Numbered from the stretch's first letter, positions 42,859 to 52,990 are shown. The stretch: 64,000 nt of DNA from Empedobacter tilapiae (GCF_004785645.1 NZ_SRPE01000001.1:1-64000), one strand, 5' to 3'. The notes: generated by a model not told the origin, from the sequence alone. Program-made: numbers and translations.

Positions 42859-44358
42859 TTAAATATCTTTCAAAACTGATTTCATTTCATCAAACTCTTT
42901 ATCAATCTCTTGATTAGGTTTTTGTGTCAATAATGAAACTACATAAATTGCAACAACCGAAGAAATAAACCCAGGAATCATTTCATACCAATCTTTAAAA
43001 CCATGATCTGCATAAACCCAGGTTAAAACAACAATTCCTCCTGTTAACATTCCTGCTAAAGCTCCTTGCCAAGAAGTTTTTTTCCAGAAAAGTGAGAAAA
43101 CGATTACTGGTCCAAAAGCAGATCCGAAACCAGCCCAAGCATTTCCTACTAAATTTAAAATAGAATCCTTTGGAGTTAGGGATAATAACACTGCTATAAC
43201 TGCAACAATTAAAACTGATAAACGGCTTGCTGTTAATAACTGCTTTGGTGTCGCTTTTTTATTTAAAAATGCTTTATAAATATCTTCTGTTAATGAACTT
43301 GATGTTACTAATAATTGTGAAGAAATTGTACTCATTACAGCTGCTAAAATTGCTGATAATAAGAAACCTCCTACTAATGGATGAAACAATACACGAGAAA
43401 AATAAATAAATATTGTTTCTGCTTCTGTTTTAGAATTGTCAAATGTAAGCATTGTTGTTTGATCAAATTTCATCATATATGCAATTCCTACTAATCCTAC
43501 TAATAACGCTCCTCCAACTGTAAAGATCATCCAAGTAATCCCAATGTTTCTTGCTTTTGCTAAATCTTTCGGATTACCAATTGCCATAAATCGAACTAAA
43601 ATATGTGGTTGTCCACAATACCCTAATCCCCATGCCATCAAAGATAAAATACTGATTGTTGTTGTACCTTTAAATAAATCTAAATATTTATCCCCTTTAT
43701 CATTAATTAAAGAAAATGTTTCTCCTATTCCCCCAATTTCAGAAATAGCTACAATCGGAACAATTACCAATGCCAAAACCATAATTGTTCCTTGTACAAA
43801 ATCTGTTAAACTTACCGCTAAGAAACCTCCTAAGAAAGTATATAAAACAACTACTAAACTTGTCATCCAAAGTCCAGTCATATAATCTAATCCAAAAGCA
43901 GATTCAAATAATTTACCTCCCGAAACCATTCCAGCAGAAGTGTATAATGTAAAAAACACCAAGATTAATATTGATGAAACAATTCTTAATAAACGAGATT
44001 TATCTTTAAAACGGTTTTCGAAAAAGACAGGTAATGTAATCGAATTTTGAGCAATTTCTGTATAAATTCGTAATCTTGGTGCTACAAAAATATAGTTTAA
44101 GAAACATCCCGTCGTTAATCCTATTGCAATCCATGCACTAGATAAACCTGTGAAATACATTGCACCAGGAACTCCCATTAATAACCAACCACTCATATCC
44201 GCAGCTCCTGCTGAAAGAGCTGTTACGGCTGCCCCCATTTTTCTTCCTCCAATTAAGAAATCTTCAGAATTACTTGCTGATTTTCTGTAAGAATAAATTC
44301 CAATTCCAATCATCAAAGCCATATAAGCACCAATAGAAATATATTCGTAAACGTTCAT
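42859..44358 (-). CDS. putP: PutP, sodium/proline symporter
   Basis: SSS-family transporter of about 499 residues importing proline with sodium. About 13 hydrophobic segments are seen. SEDFLIGGRKMGAAVTALSAGAADMSG (given here only as positions about 27-53) is the conserved first-helix region, followed by GWLLMGVPGA. The ATG at 44358 fits the family start (short N-terminus before helix 1); an upstream ATG at 44397 would add 13 charged residues. Divergent from the DUF255 gene. Confidence 0.9.
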   Translation of the reverse strand: MNVYEYISIGAYMALMIGIGIYSYRKSASNSEDFLIGGRKMGAAVTALSAGAADMSGWLLMGVPGAMYFTGLSSAWIAIGLTTGCFLNYIFVAPRLRIYTEIAQNSITLPVFFENRFKDKSRLLRIVSSILILVFFTLYTSAGMVSGGKLFESAFGLDYMTGLWMTSLVVVLYTFLGGFLAVSLTDFVQGTIMVLALVIVPIVAISEIGGIGETFSLINDKGDKYLDLFKGTTTISILSLMAWGLGYCGQPHILVRFMAIGNPKDLAKARNIGITWMIFTVGGALLVGLVGIAYMMKFDQTTMLTFDNSKTEAETIFIYFSRVLFHPLVGGFLLSAILAAVMSTISSQLLVTSSSLTEDIYKAFLNKKATPKQLLTASRLSVLIVAVIAVLLSLTPKDSILNLVGNAWAGFGSAFGPVIVFSLFWKKTSWQGALAGMLTGGIVVLTWVYADHGFKDWYEMIPGFISSVVAIYVVSLLTQKPNQEIDKEFDEMKSVLKDI

Positions 44359-44434
44359 TTTATTTAATTTTTCTCGAAAATATAATTTTTCATCCACAAA
44401 ATTTGTACGAACTTTAAATTATTAAAGAAGAATC

Positions 44435-46438
44435 ATGAATTTTCAACAAAATAATCTAAAATCTGCAACAAGTCCATATCTAAAACAACATGAAAATAAT
44501 CCTGTTTGGTGGCAAAGTTGGAGTGATGAGGTATTAAATCACGCAAAAGAAGTCAACAAACCTTTGCTTATTTCGATTGGATATTCTGCCTGTCACTGGT
44601 GCCATGTCATGGAACATCAATCTTTTGAAGATAAAGAAGTTGCAAAAGTGATGAATGAAAATTTTGTTTGCATTAAAATTGATCGTGAAGAACGTCCTGA
44701 TTTAGACGCTTTGTATATGAATGTCTCACAATTAATTCATCAATCTGGTGGTTGGCCACTGAATGTTTTTGCCTTGCCTGATGGTCGTCCTTTTTATGGC
44801 GGAACATATTTCCCGAAAGTTCAATGGATCGAATTGTTAGAAAACATCAATCATTTATACCATCAAAATCAACCAAAAACAATGGAATATGTCAACTCTA
44901 TTGCGGATGGTTTGAATAAAATGGAAACGATCGAATTAAAATCTGACAAAACATTTTCGACTTCTAAAATTGATGAAACATTTGAATTTTGGCTACAACA
45001 ATTTGATGATGAATGGGGTGGATTTAATCGTGCACCAAAATTTATGTTGTCAAATGCTTGGGAAACTATTTTACGTTATGGCACACAAACAAAGAATGAA
45101 AATTGTTTGATTCAAACTAAAATCACGTTGGACAGAATGGCCTTTGGTGGAATTTACGATCAACTAAAAGGTGGTTTTTCTCGCTACTCTGTCGATCCGT
45201 ATTGGAAAGTTCCACATTTCGAAAAAATGCTTTACGATAACGGACAATTACTTTCACTTTATTCGAATGCGTATAAAGTTTATGAAGAAAATGAATATAA
45301 AAAAGTGGTCGAAGAAACAATCAATTGGTTGAAAGATGAAATGCTTTCTCCTGAAAATGTTTTTTATTCTGCTATTGATGCCGATTCTGAAGGTGAAGAA
45401 GGAAAATATTATGTTTGGAAATCGGATGAATTGAAAGCAGTTTTGAAAGATGATTTTGATTTATTTCAAAAATATTATAATGTTGATGAATTTGGAGAAT
45501 GGGAACATGGTAATAATATTTTGATGCGATTGACAGATGACGAAGATTTCGCAAATCAACAAAACATTTCGTACGAAGCACTTCAAGCTAAAGTTTCTGA
45601 ATGGAAAAAAATCCTTAATCCAATTCGTGCACAACGCATAAAACCTCATCGCGACGAAAAAGTTTTAACTTCTTGGAATGCTTTAACCATAAAAGGTTTG
45701 TGCGATGCATTTATCACTTTTGAAAATGATGAATATCTTGATTTAGCAAAAAATGCAACCAATTTTATTTTAGAAAATCAATGGAATGGAGAAATTTTAT
45801 TCAGGAATTACAAAGATAATCAAACAACAATTCCAGGATTTTTGGATGATTATGCCTTGCTGATTGAAGCGTTAATCAAGATTTATGAAGTCACTTCGGA
45901 AATGCATTATTTAGAAACTGCTCAAACTTTAACAGAAGAAGTTTTCAATCAATTTTATAATCATAAGAATAAAATGTTTGCGTACAAATCGCATTACGAC
46001 ACGCCTTTGGTTAATGAAACATTTGAGATTTATGACAATGTTATTTCCTCTTCAAATTCGGTAATGGCAAATAATTTATTCAAATTAGGGAAGATTCTCA
46101 ATCAAGAAAAATACATTGAGCAAGCAAAACAAATGTTAACCAATATCGAAGAAAAAATTCACGATTATCCAACTGGTTTTGCAAATTGGATTCAATTATA
46201 TCTAAATTTCGCTTATCCATTCAAAGAAATTGTAATTGTTGGCGAAAATGCCTTAGAATTCTCAAAGCAAATTCAACAATGTTATGTTCCGAATGCAATT
46301 TTTGTTGCTTCAAAAACTGAAAATTTAGAAATCACTCAAAATCGATTCATCGAAAATAAAACTTCAATTCATATTTGCGAAAATTATACGTGTCAATTAC
46401 CTGTTTATTCGGTTGAAGAGGCTTATAAAAATTTATAA
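44435..46438 (+). CDS. DUF255 thioredoxin-domain protein (YyaL/SSP411 type)
   Basis: The 667-residue soluble protein has an N-terminal thioredoxin-like DUF255 domain with CHWCHVM (C53, C56), EDKEVAKVMNENFV and KIDREERPD, then an alpha/alpha six-barrel region like N-acylglucosamine 2-epimerase/glycosidase folds. It is widespread, but the biochemical function is not settled. The start follows a short spacer with a weak box; it heads a run of four plus-strand genes with close spacing (HEAT protein 3 bases after, tag 7 bases after that). Confidence 0.9.
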   Translation: MNFQQNNLKSATSPYLKQHENNPVWWQSWSDEVLNHAKEVNKPLLISIGYSACHWCHVMEHQSFEDKEVAKVMNENFVCIKIDREERPDLDALYMNVSQLIHQSGGWPLNVFALPDGRPFYGGTYFPKVQWIELLENINHLYHQNQPKTMEYVNSIADGLNKMETIELKSDKTFSTSKIDETFEFWLQQFDDEWGGFNRAPKFMLSNAWETILRYGTQTKNENCLIQTKITLDRMAFGGIYDQLKGGFSRYSVDPYWKVPHFEKMLYDNGQLLSLYSNAYKVYEENEYKKVVEETINWLKDEMLSPENVFYSAIDADSEGEEGKYYVWKSDELKAVLKDDFDLFQKYYNVDEFGEWEHGNNILMRLTDDEDFANQQNISYEALQAKVSEWKKILNPIRAQRIKPHRDEKVLTSWNALTIKGLCDAFITFENDEYLDLAKNATNFILENQWNGEILFRNYKDNQTTIPGFLDDYALLIEALIKIYEVTSEMHYLETAQTLTEEVFNQFYNHKNKMFAYKSHYDTPLVNETFEIYDNVISSSNSVMANNLFKLGKILNQEKYIEQAKQMLTNIEEKIHDYPTGFANWIQLYLNFAYPFKEIVIVGENALEFSKQIQQCYVPNAIFVASKTENLEITQNRFIENKTSIHICENYTCQLPVYSVEEAYKNL

Positions 46439-46440
46439 TT

Positions 46441-47253
46441 ATGAGTAAACTAAATTGGAGCGACGAAAAACTTATTTCTCGTTTAATAAATTATAAAACT
46501 GATAAATCTCGCTGGCAAACAATTCGAATTTTAAGAAGTCGACCAAGTCAAGATTTATTTGAAAAATGTGTAGAACTTATTAATTCCAACGACAAAAAAA
46601 AGAAAATTATTGGAATAGACATTTTAGCCCAATTAGGAAAGGATAAAAAACCATTCAGAAAGGAAACTCTAAAAATTTATTTTGAATTATTAAATTCTGA
46701 GACAAATGAAAATGTTCTATTTTCTATACTTTCAGGAATCAGTTTTAATGAGAAAGAATTAAACAAAAAACAAATTAATAAAATCTGTTCTTTTCAAAAT
46801 TCAAATAGTGATTTAATCAAACAAGGAATTGTAAACGCTCTTGGATTTATTGAAAATGAAAAAGCTATTGATGTATTAATTAAATTTTCTAAAGATAAAG
46901 CAAACCACATAAGAAGTTGGGCAACTTTTTATATTGGTCAAGTTGATTTTGATAACGAATATATTAGAGAAGCATTATGGAATCGTGTAAATGACAAACA
47001 CCAAGAAACAAGAATGGAAGCTATCATTGGATTAGCAAAAAGAAAAGATAATCGAGTTCTTGAAATTATTAATCAAGAATTAACAAAAGATGATTTTGGT
47101 TCTATGTTATTTGAAGCTATTTTAGAAACTGAAAACAAAGATTTCATTCCTATTTTACAAAAAGAACTCAATGAATCAAAAAATATCGAAACCATAAACC
47201 CTGATTGGGTAAAAGGGCTTGAAGAATGTATTAATGATTTACAAAAATTATAA
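46441..47253 (+). CDS. HEAT-repeat protein
   Basis: The 270-residue soluble, lysine-rich all-helical protein has repeats of about 30 residues resembling HEAT/PBS-lyase units (for example KQGIVNALGFIENEKAIDVL, HIRSWATFYIGQ, RMEAIIGLAKRKDNRV). Such proteins serve as protein-binding scaffolds. It sits between the DUF255 gene and tag with gaps of only 3 and 7 bases, so it is in the same operon; partner unknown. Confidence 0.8.
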   Translation: MSKLNWSDEKLISRLINYKTDKSRWQTIRILRSRPSQDLFEKCVELINSNDKKKKIIGIDILAQLGKDKKPFRKETLKIYFELLNSETNENVLFSILSGISFNEKELNKKQINKICSFQNSNSDLIKQGIVNALGFIENEKAIDVLIKFSKDKANHIRSWATFYIGQVDFDNEYIREALWNRVNDKHQETRMEAIIGLAKRKDNRVLEIINQELTKDDFGSMLFEAILETENKDFIPILQKELNESKNIETINPDWVKGLEECINDLQKL

Positions 47254-47259
47254 AAAACC

Positions 47260-47814
47260 ATGGAAAAAACACGTTGCGCTTGGGTAAACAAAGACCAAGA
47301 TTATATCGATTATCACGATAACGAATGGGGAAAACCTGTAAAAGATGATAAAATTTTGTTTGAATTTTTGATTCTCGAATCTTTTCAAGCTGGATTAAGT
47401 TGGTTTACAATTCTTAAAAAGCGAGAAAATTTTAGAAAAGCTTTTGCTGATTTTGATGTAGAAAAAGTAGCCAAATTTGATGAAGCTAAAATTGACGAAT
47501 TGGTCCAAAATGAAGGAATTATTCGTCATCGAGGAAAAATTTCGGCAGCTATTAATAATGCAAAATTGTTTATTGAAATTCAAAAAGAATTTGGTTCTTT
47601 TTCCGATTTCATCTGGAAATACGTTGATCATGAACCAATTATCAACAATTGGAATTCGATAAAAGAAGTTCCTGCAACAACCGAAATTTCGGATCAAATT
47701 GCAAAAGATTTGAAAAAACGTGGCTTCAAATTCTTTGGCTCAACCACTATTTATGCGCATATGCAGGCGACCGGAATGGTAAATGACCATACAATAGATT
47801 GTTTTTGTAAATAA
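47260..47814 (+). CDS. tag: Tag, 3-methyladenine DNA glycosylase I
   Basis: The 184-residue enzyme removes 3-methyladenine from DNA. RCAWVN at the start, YHDNEWG, then FQAGLSW with the conserved Trp, and the zinc-binding set C6, H19, H177, C181 are present, so it looks complete and active. Third of three closely spaced plus-strand genes. Length matches the family (about 187). Confidence 0.94.
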   Translation: MEKTRCAWVNKDQDYIDYHDNEWGKPVKDDKILFEFLILESFQAGLSWFTILKKRENFRKAFADFDVEKVAKFDEAKIDELVQNEGIIRHRGKISAAINNAKLFIEIQKEFGSFSDFIWKYVDHEPIINNWNSIKEVPATTEISDQIAKDLKKRGFKFFGSTTIYAHMQATGMVNDHTIDCFCK

Positions 47815-47864
47815 CAGCTCAATAAAATCATCTGAAATGTGCATCTTTGCGCAAACTTAGAAAA

Positions 47865-48752
47865 ATGAAAATCGAACTAAAACATTGGATCATCCTTGGC
47901 GTTTTAGCGCTAACTTGGGGAAGCTCGTTTATTCTCATCAAACAAGGATTGGTTGCATACACACCATATCAAGTTGGAGCATTACGACTAACAATTGCTG
48001 GAGGGATTTTGGCAATTTGGGGAATACCAAGTCTATTTAAAATTCCGAAAAATAAATTAAAATATGTCGCATTGGCTGGTTTCTGCGGAAATTTCATTCC
48101 AATGTTTTTATTCCCAATGGCACAAACACACGTTTCGAGTTCAATGGCTGGGATTTTAGATTCTTTAGTCCCATTATTTATTTTACTTTTTGGTGCTTTA
48201 TTTTTCAATATTAAAGGAACTAAAAATCAAGTTTTAGGAGCTATAATCGGATTTATTGGAGCTGTTTTATTAATTGGCGGCGATGGTTTTTCTGGGGAAA
48301 ATAGTCTTTTACATTGTTTATTAATTGTATTAGCAACTGCTCTTTATGGATTAAATAGTTTAATCTTAACACGCTATTTAAACGACGTTCCTTCATTTCA
48401 ATTATCATCAGCTTTGTTTACAATTTGGTTATTACCTTCAGTTCTAATTTTAATTATTTCAGGATTTTTTGATGTATTTGAAGGAACAGAACAACAGTTA
48501 AAAAGTTTAGGTTTTGTCGCTATTTTAGGACTTTTAGGAACAGCCTTAGCGATGATATTATTCTACAGATTAATACAATCTACAGGTTCGATGTTTGCCT
48601 CAATGGTGACTTATTTAATGCCCGTAATTTCTGTTTTTTGGGGATTTTTAGTCGGTGAAAAAATCTCGTGGATCCATTTATTTGGATTCGGAATGATTTT
48701 ATCAGGCGTTTATTTAACACAGAAAAAAGAAAAAGAAGTTGAAGTAATTTAG
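47865..48752 (+). CDS. EamA-family (DMT) transporter
   Basis: About 295 residues with ten hydrophobic segments in two EamA halves (LTWGSSFILIKQGL early; the second half with TGSMFASMVTYLMPVISVFWG). It is a drug/metabolite-type exporter or permease; substrate unknown. The ATG at 47865 is preferred: a TTG at 47847 is part of a near-consensus promoter box (CATCTTTG). It ends at a bidirectional terminator. Confidence 0.88.
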   Translation: MKIELKHWIILGVLALTWGSSFILIKQGLVAYTPYQVGALRLTIAGGILAIWGIPSLFKIPKNKLKYVALAGFCGNFIPMFLFPMAQTHVSSSMAGILDSLVPLFILLFGALFFNIKGTKNQVLGAIIGFIGAVLLIGGDGFSGENSLLHCLLIVLATALYGLNSLILTRYLNDVPSFQLSSALFTIWLLPSVLILIISGFFDVFEGTEQQLKSLGFVAILGLLGTALAMILFYRLIQSTGSMFASMVTYLMPVISVFWGFLVGEKISWIHLFGFGMILSGVYLTQKKEKEVEVI

Positions 48753-48766
48753 ATAATATATTTCAC

Positions 48767-48810
48767 AATAAAAATGCCTTGCAAAGCTAGCTTTGTAAGG
48801 CATTTTTATT
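48767..48810. terminator. Bidirectional terminator
   Basis: AATAAAAATGCCTT and its complement flank CAAAGCTAGCTTTG, making a long palindrome between convergent genes. Confidence 0.88.
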
Positions 48811-49384
48811 AATTTAAGACTTCTTTTGGAATTATTTTCCCTAAAATTGATTTCAAATTAGGATCAATCACAAGAAATTTCCATGTCATTTTATTATCTA
48901 TAGAGCTTCCAATAACTTCTGAATTATCTATTATTTTAAAAAATTGAGTTTCTTTATCAAAAACTACATTTCCATCACCATATTCTTCTTCTAACGCAGT
49001 TAAAACATATCTAACAGTTTCTTCATCTGCATTATCAAAATCTATTTCAGCTATCTTCATTTCATAAAAAGAAACTACATTCATTTTTATATAATCAATC
49101 TTATCTATATTTTTAATCTCACCAATTTTAAACGAACTTGGTAAAGTCAGCTTCAACTCTAAACCTTCTGCTGCAAAAATAGCTTCCATTGAAGATTTAA
49201 ACTGTTCTCTTGAATAAAATTCAAAAATTCTTGGATCTGTATATTCCAGAGCTTGATCAAACTTTTTTTCTATAACAAATTGAGTATAGGCTATATAATC
49301 ACGTTTTATATTTTGTTGAAAAGATTGCGCATTCATCGTTACGAATGACAATAAAAGAAAACAAAAGGATAGTATTTTTTTCAT
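48809..49384 (-). CDS. Secreted hypothetical protein, 191 residues
   Basis: A signal peptide (about 20 residues, VTMNAQ) is followed by a mixed alpha/beta domain with an N-terminal helical stretch like the SnoaL/NTF2-type start (YIAYTQFVIEKKFDQALEY). No family is firmly recognised. It is expected to be periplasmic. It stands alone; a 72-bp AT-rich gap separates it from the SGNH-like gene upstream on the same strand. Confidence 0.7.
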   Translation of the reverse strand: MKKILSFCFLLLSFVTMNAQSFQQNIKRDYIAYTQFVIEKKFDQALEYTDPRIFEFYSREQFKSSMEAIFAAEGLELKLTLPSSFKIGEIKNIDKIDYIKMNVVSFYEMKIAEIDFDNADEETVRYVLTALEEEYGDGNVVFDKETQFFKIIDNSEVIGSSIDNKMTWKFLVIDPNLKSILGKIIPKEVLN

Positions 49385-49456
49385 TATTAAGCTATTAAAA
49401 GGTTATTTTAGTTTCTTGAATTTAACTATTTTAATAAAAAAATATTTAAAATCCTT

Positions 49457-50404
49457 TTATGATTTAGATTTTATATATTTTTTCAAATCTTTTGCTAATT
49501 CTTTTGTAAAAGCATCCGCACCTTTATAATTCATATGTGTTGTGTTATAAAAGTATTTTTGATCAAAACTAATCGAATCGCTCGAATAATCTAATAACGG
49601 AAGATGATGCTTTTGTAATGTTGTTTGATAACGATTAATCACTTCTTCTCGATTCAACATATAATCTTGACCTTTATAAAATTCAGGTGCAATTGTAAAA
49701 ATAAGCTGAATATTTTCTTGTTCACATTTTGCAATTAATTCTTCTAACAAAGTATAATCTGAAAAGTCAAAATCAGAGTTTTTCTTTTTCATTTTTTCCC
49801 AATCAACATCCCATTTTCGGTTATACGATTTGAAACCATCATCACGAAAAAGTCCGTCTTTATACAATTTTTCCTTCTTCGCCCTTGCAATTTGATCTTT
49901 CCAATACGTTTGATCTCTGTAACGATAAAGCGGTACAATAAAATTAACCAACTTAGTGTCTTTATACTCTTTTAAGGCATCATAAAGTTTAAAATTCCAC
50001 AACATAAATGGCGCATATTGATTTGGCTGAAAAACTTCGTCAATGTGTGAAAACGAAAAAGTATCTAAATTCCAAACAACTATTTTCGGTTTTGGATTAT
50101 GTTTTAAATACAAATTGAAACGATATAATTGCATTTTGAATTTACTTCCGTTCAATCCAAAATTATGTGTAGTCAGTTTTAAATCTTGTTCTAAAATATT
50201 CGGATTAATTTGAATAAACGCTCGAGAAGAACCAAAGACAGCCAATTCAACGTTCGTTTTTCCTTTTTTTATTTGATTCCACTCTTGCACTTCTCCGCTA
50301 AATAACGCCATTTTTTTAAGTTGATTCGAATAATAGACATCAACCAAAACCAATGCAATGAAAGCCGAAAATAGCGTAATGAAAAAGTATTTTAAGAATT
50401 TCAT
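49457..50404 (-). CDS. Membrane-anchored SGNH-hydrolase-like protein
   Basis: The 315-residue product has a signal anchor at residues 5-25, then a domain with VELAVFGSSRAF near 57-68, in the position of the GDSL/SGNH block I nucleophile, NFGLNGS (block II-like) and a terminal T-x-H in NTTHMNYKGADAF. This pattern resembles SGNH-type esterases of the DHHW/AlgX-like group; substrate unknown, perhaps a surface polysaccharide. It overlaps elaA by 4 bases, so it is in one operon with elaA and the SDR. Confidence 0.7.
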   Translation of the reverse strand: MKFLKYFFITLFSAFIALVLVDVYYSNQLKKMALFSGEVQEWNQIKKGKTNVELAVFGSSRAFIQINPNILEQDLKLTTHNFGLNGSKFKMQLYRFNLYLKHNPKPKIVVWNLDTFSFSHIDEVFQPNQYAPFMLWNFKLYDALKEYKDTKLVNFIVPLYRYRDQTYWKDQIARAKKEKLYKDGLFRDDGFKSYNRKWDVDWEKMKKKNSDFDFSDYTLLEELIAKCEQENIQLIFTIAPEFYKGQDYMLNREEVINRYQTTLQKHHLPLLDYSSDSISFDQKYFYNTTHMNYKGADAFTKELAKDLKKYIKSKS

Positions 50405-50853
50405 TTTCTCAACATTTCGATATGCGGGATATCGTCTTCTAAATATTCTTCCGAAACTTGCTCAAAACCAAATGAAGAATAAAACTCTTTCAAATAAGAT
50501 TGAGCAGAAATTCTGATTTCAGATGTTTTAAATTGATTTTCGATGACTTGAACCGAATTTTTCATCAATTGCTTTCCTAATCCATAACGACGAAACTTTT
50601 GATTCGAAATTACACGACCAATTGAAGGTTCATTTTCATACGAAATTCCTTTTGGAACAATTCGAGAATATGCCGCAACCTCATCGCCAATCGTTGCCCA
50701 AAGATGTCCACAAGCAAAATCCTTATTATCACAATCTTGATAAATACAATCTTGCTCTATCACAAAAACTTCGTTGCGCAATTGTACTATTTTATATAGC
50801 TCTTTCGATGTTAAATCATTAAAAGATTTGTAATGCCAAATTATTTCTTCCAT
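50401..50853 (-). CDS. elaA: ElaA-type GNAT N-acetyltransferase
   Basis: The 150-residue protein matches the E. coli ElaA pattern: WHYKSFNDLTSKELYKI at the start, LRNEVFVIEQ, GRVISNQKFRRYGLGKQLM (the acetyl-CoA loop R/Q-x-x-G-x-G/A form RYGLGK) and SAQSYLKEFYSSFGF. It should transfer an acetyl group from acetyl-CoA; the acceptor is unknown. It lies 3 bases after the SDR gene and overlaps the next. Confidence 0.88.
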   Translation of the reverse strand: MEEIIWHYKSFNDLTSKELYKIVQLRNEVFVIEQDCIYQDCDNKDFACGHLWATIGDEVAAYSRIVPKGISYENEPSIGRVISNQKFRRYGLGKQLMKNSVQVIENQFKTSEIRISAQSYLKEFYSSFGFEQVSEEYLEDDIPHIEMLRK

Positions 50854-50856
50854 GGA

Positions 50857-51657
50857 TTAATCTAATTTTGAGTATTTTGCAATAATATTTTCGAACATTT
50901 TTTGAGGTAAAATATTTTTCAAGGTTACAGAAAATTTCTGCATCGATTTTCCAATATAATAATGTGGTTTCAAATTCTTCTGAGCCAAAATATTTTCGAT
51001 AATCGGAATCAAATCTTCTGTTGGTGTACCATCTTGCACTTCGTGATCGATATCAGCAACCATTGCATCGTATCTTTTTTGATAAAATTTTGAAACAAAA
51101 GTTTTCACGCGACCTTCTGCAATATTGGTTTTGATATCACCAAAATTCAACGTAGCAATTTCTACTCCTGTATGACGATTTTCCAAACGAGCCGATTCAA
51201 TCAAACGATCAATCATCGCTTTCGAAGCCGAATAATAACCTCTAAACGGCAAACCATTGTTACTCGCAATCGACGAAACATTCAGGATATAACCGCTTTT
51301 TTGAGAACGCATTGTAGGCAAAACCTCTTGTATTGTATAAATTGGACCATAGACATTAACGTCCAATAATTTCTCGATATCAGCTTTCGAAGCATCTTCC
51401 ACAGCGCCTAACATTCCAATTCCGGCATTGTTGATCAACACATCAATTTGATTGTTCGTTTCTGAAAAAATCTGCTGAAAACTACGTTTTACATTTTCTT
51501 TATCCGAAACATCTGTCGCAATATGTTTAAATTTTTCTTGACCTTTAGCTGTTCTTGATAAACCATAAACTAGATGTCCTTTATCGTGAAAATAATTTGC
51601 CAAAGTCAATCCTACACCCGAAGAAGAGCCTGTAATTACAATAACTTTTGATTGCAT
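50857..51657 (-). CDS. Short-chain dehydrogenase/reductase (SDR)
   Basis: The 266-residue classical SDR has a Rossmann TGSSSGVG at about 9-16, NNAG near 85, catalytic Ser in LNVSSIA and Y-x3-K as YSASK. NAD(P)-dependent; substrate unknown. First gene of a three-gene minus-strand operon with elaA and the SGNH-like gene. Complete length. Confidence 0.9.
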   Translation of the reverse strand: MQSKVIVITGSSSGVGLTLANYFHDKGHLVYGLSRTAKGQEKFKHIATDVSDKENVKRSFQQIFSETNNQIDVLINNAGIGMLGAVEDASKADIEKLLDVNVYGPIYTIQEVLPTMRSQKSGYILNVSSIASNNGLPFRGYYSASKAMIDRLIESARLENRHTGVEIATLNFGDIKTNIAEGRVKTFVSKFYQKRYDAMVADIDHEVQDGTPTEDLIPIIENILAQKNLKPHYYIGKSMQKFSVTLKNILPQKMFENIIAKYSKLD

Positions 51658-51745
51658 GATTCGATTAATTTAAACGCAAAACTACATAATATCAGTTAAA
51701 TATTGGTAGATAAATAATTTTTTGAATGGTTATCAGAAGATTCTA

Positions 51746-51753
51746 TAAATTTG
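51746..51753 (+). promoter_or_regulatory. Predicted promoter, -7 box TAAATTTG
   Basis: Exact TAnnTTTG match 25 bases before the TTG start at 51779. Confidence 0.55.
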
Positions 51754-51778
51754 TGCGTTAATTATCAAAAGATTTCAA

Positions 51779-52672
51779 TTGAATCCAAAAACTAAAAAAT
51801 ATATTATAACAGGAATTAAATTAACGATTAGTATTGCGTTAATCTATTATATCTTCTTTGTTAAACTACATATTTTTGATATTTTCAGTCATTACAAAAA
51901 CGCGAATTGGGCGTATATTTTTATTGCTGTTATTCTTTATGTTCTTTCGCAAGCATTGTCTGTTTTTCGATTAGATTATTATTTTCGGGATATCAATCTT
52001 GATTTATCGTACAAATCAAATGCACGTTTGTATTTTTTAGGAATGTTTTATAATACGTTTGTTCCAGGTGGAATTGGTGGAGATGCATACAAAGTTTATG
52101 TGTTGAATAAAAACTATAAAATCAGTCTAAAAGAAATTTCGCAGGCGGTTTTTCTTGACAAAATTATTGGTCTTTGTGCAATGTTACTCATCATTATCTT
52201 CCTAATATTTTTCTCAGATCTGACTGATTATCCTTGGGTACAATATGGTTCATTAATCCTTTCTTTGGTTGGTTTTATAGCTGTTCCATTTATTTTAGGA
52301 ATGATTTTCCCTATTCATAAAAAAACTTTTTACAACTCGATGATTTATTCTATCGTTTTACAATTGATACAAGTTGGTATGTTGTATTTCGTTTTAGAAG
52401 GATTAAATATACATCCAGATAATTTCAGTATATATTTATTGATCTTTTTAGTTTCAGGAATTTTATCGATTATCTCTTTTAGCGGATTTGGTATTAGAGA
52501 AGCTGTATTTATGTATGCTGCACATCGGTTCAATTTTGATGAAACCTTAGCAACAAGTGCGGCATTTATTTTCTCTATCATCACCATTTCGATCTCATTT
52601 ATTGGGATTATTTACCTGTTTAAAGGGGTTAAAATTGAAGAGAAAAAGAAAAAGACGAATATTTCTTTTTAA
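51779..52672 (+). CDS. LPG-synthase-like/flippase-like membrane protein (UPF0104 type)
   Basis: The 297-residue polytopic protein has about eight hydrophobic segments. LYFLGMFYNTFVPGGIGGD is the hallmark region of the lysylphosphatidylglycerol synthase transmembrane family, and FGIREAVF matches its conserved G-x-R-E. Such proteins without the soluble synthase domain are thought to flip lipids. The start is TTG at 51779, supported by the promoter box and by homology beginning there; no nearby ATG fits. Confidence 0.85.
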   Translation: MNPKTKKYIITGIKLTISIALIYYIFFVKLHIFDIFSHYKNANWAYIFIAVILYVLSQALSVFRLDYYFRDINLDLSYKSNARLYFLGMFYNTFVPGGIGGDAYKVYVLNKNYKISLKEISQAVFLDKIIGLCAMLLIIIFLIFFSDLTDYPWVQYGSLILSLVGFIAVPFILGMIFPIHKKTFYNSMIYSIVLQLIQVGMLYFVLEGLNIHPDNFSIYLLIFLVSGILSIISFSGFGIREAVFMYAAHRFNFDETLATSAAFIFSIITISISFIGIIYLFKGVKIEEKKKKTNISF

Positions 52673-52775
52673 AATCTGAAAAATTATTTCTTTGAAATGA
52701 AAAGAGTTAAGTCCTAACATTAAATTTTATTTATTTTTTTTCATTTTAACTATTTGGATTATTCAAAAACAGCCC

Positions 52776-52783
52776 TATATTTG
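52776..52783 (+). promoter_or_regulatory. Predicted tRNA-Val promoter, -7 box TATATTTG
   Basis: Exact TAnnTTTG match 16 bases before the first tRNA, with a TTTG at 52753-52756 in the -33 position. Confidence 0.7.
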
Positions 52784-52798
52784 CAATCCAATTACGAA

Positions 52799-52873
52799 GG
52801 TCTCTTAGCTCAGTTGGTTCAGAGCACCTGCCTTACAAGCAGGGGGTCACTGGTTCGAATCCAGTAGGGACCA
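52799..52873 (+). tRNA. tRNA-Val(UAC), copy 1
   Basis: 75-nt cloverleaf: acceptor GGTCTCT/AGGGACC, D arm TAGCTCAGTTGGTTC, anticodon loop CTTACAA (anticodon TAC), T arm GGTTCGAATCC. CCA is not encoded. Confidence 0.97.
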
Positions 52874-52915
52874 CATAAAGACAATAGAAAGTCTTTTAAA
52901 TAAAATTCTAAATAA

Positions 52916-52990
52916 GGTCTCTTAGCTCAGTTGGTTCAGAGCACCTGCCTTACAAGCAGGGGGTCACTGGTTCGAATCCAGTAGGGACCA
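52916..52990 (+). tRNA. tRNA-Val(UAC), copy 2
   Basis: Identical to copy 1, 117 bp later. The 42-bp spacers between copies are also identical and hold an AAAGAC/GTCTTT hairpin. Confidence 0.97.
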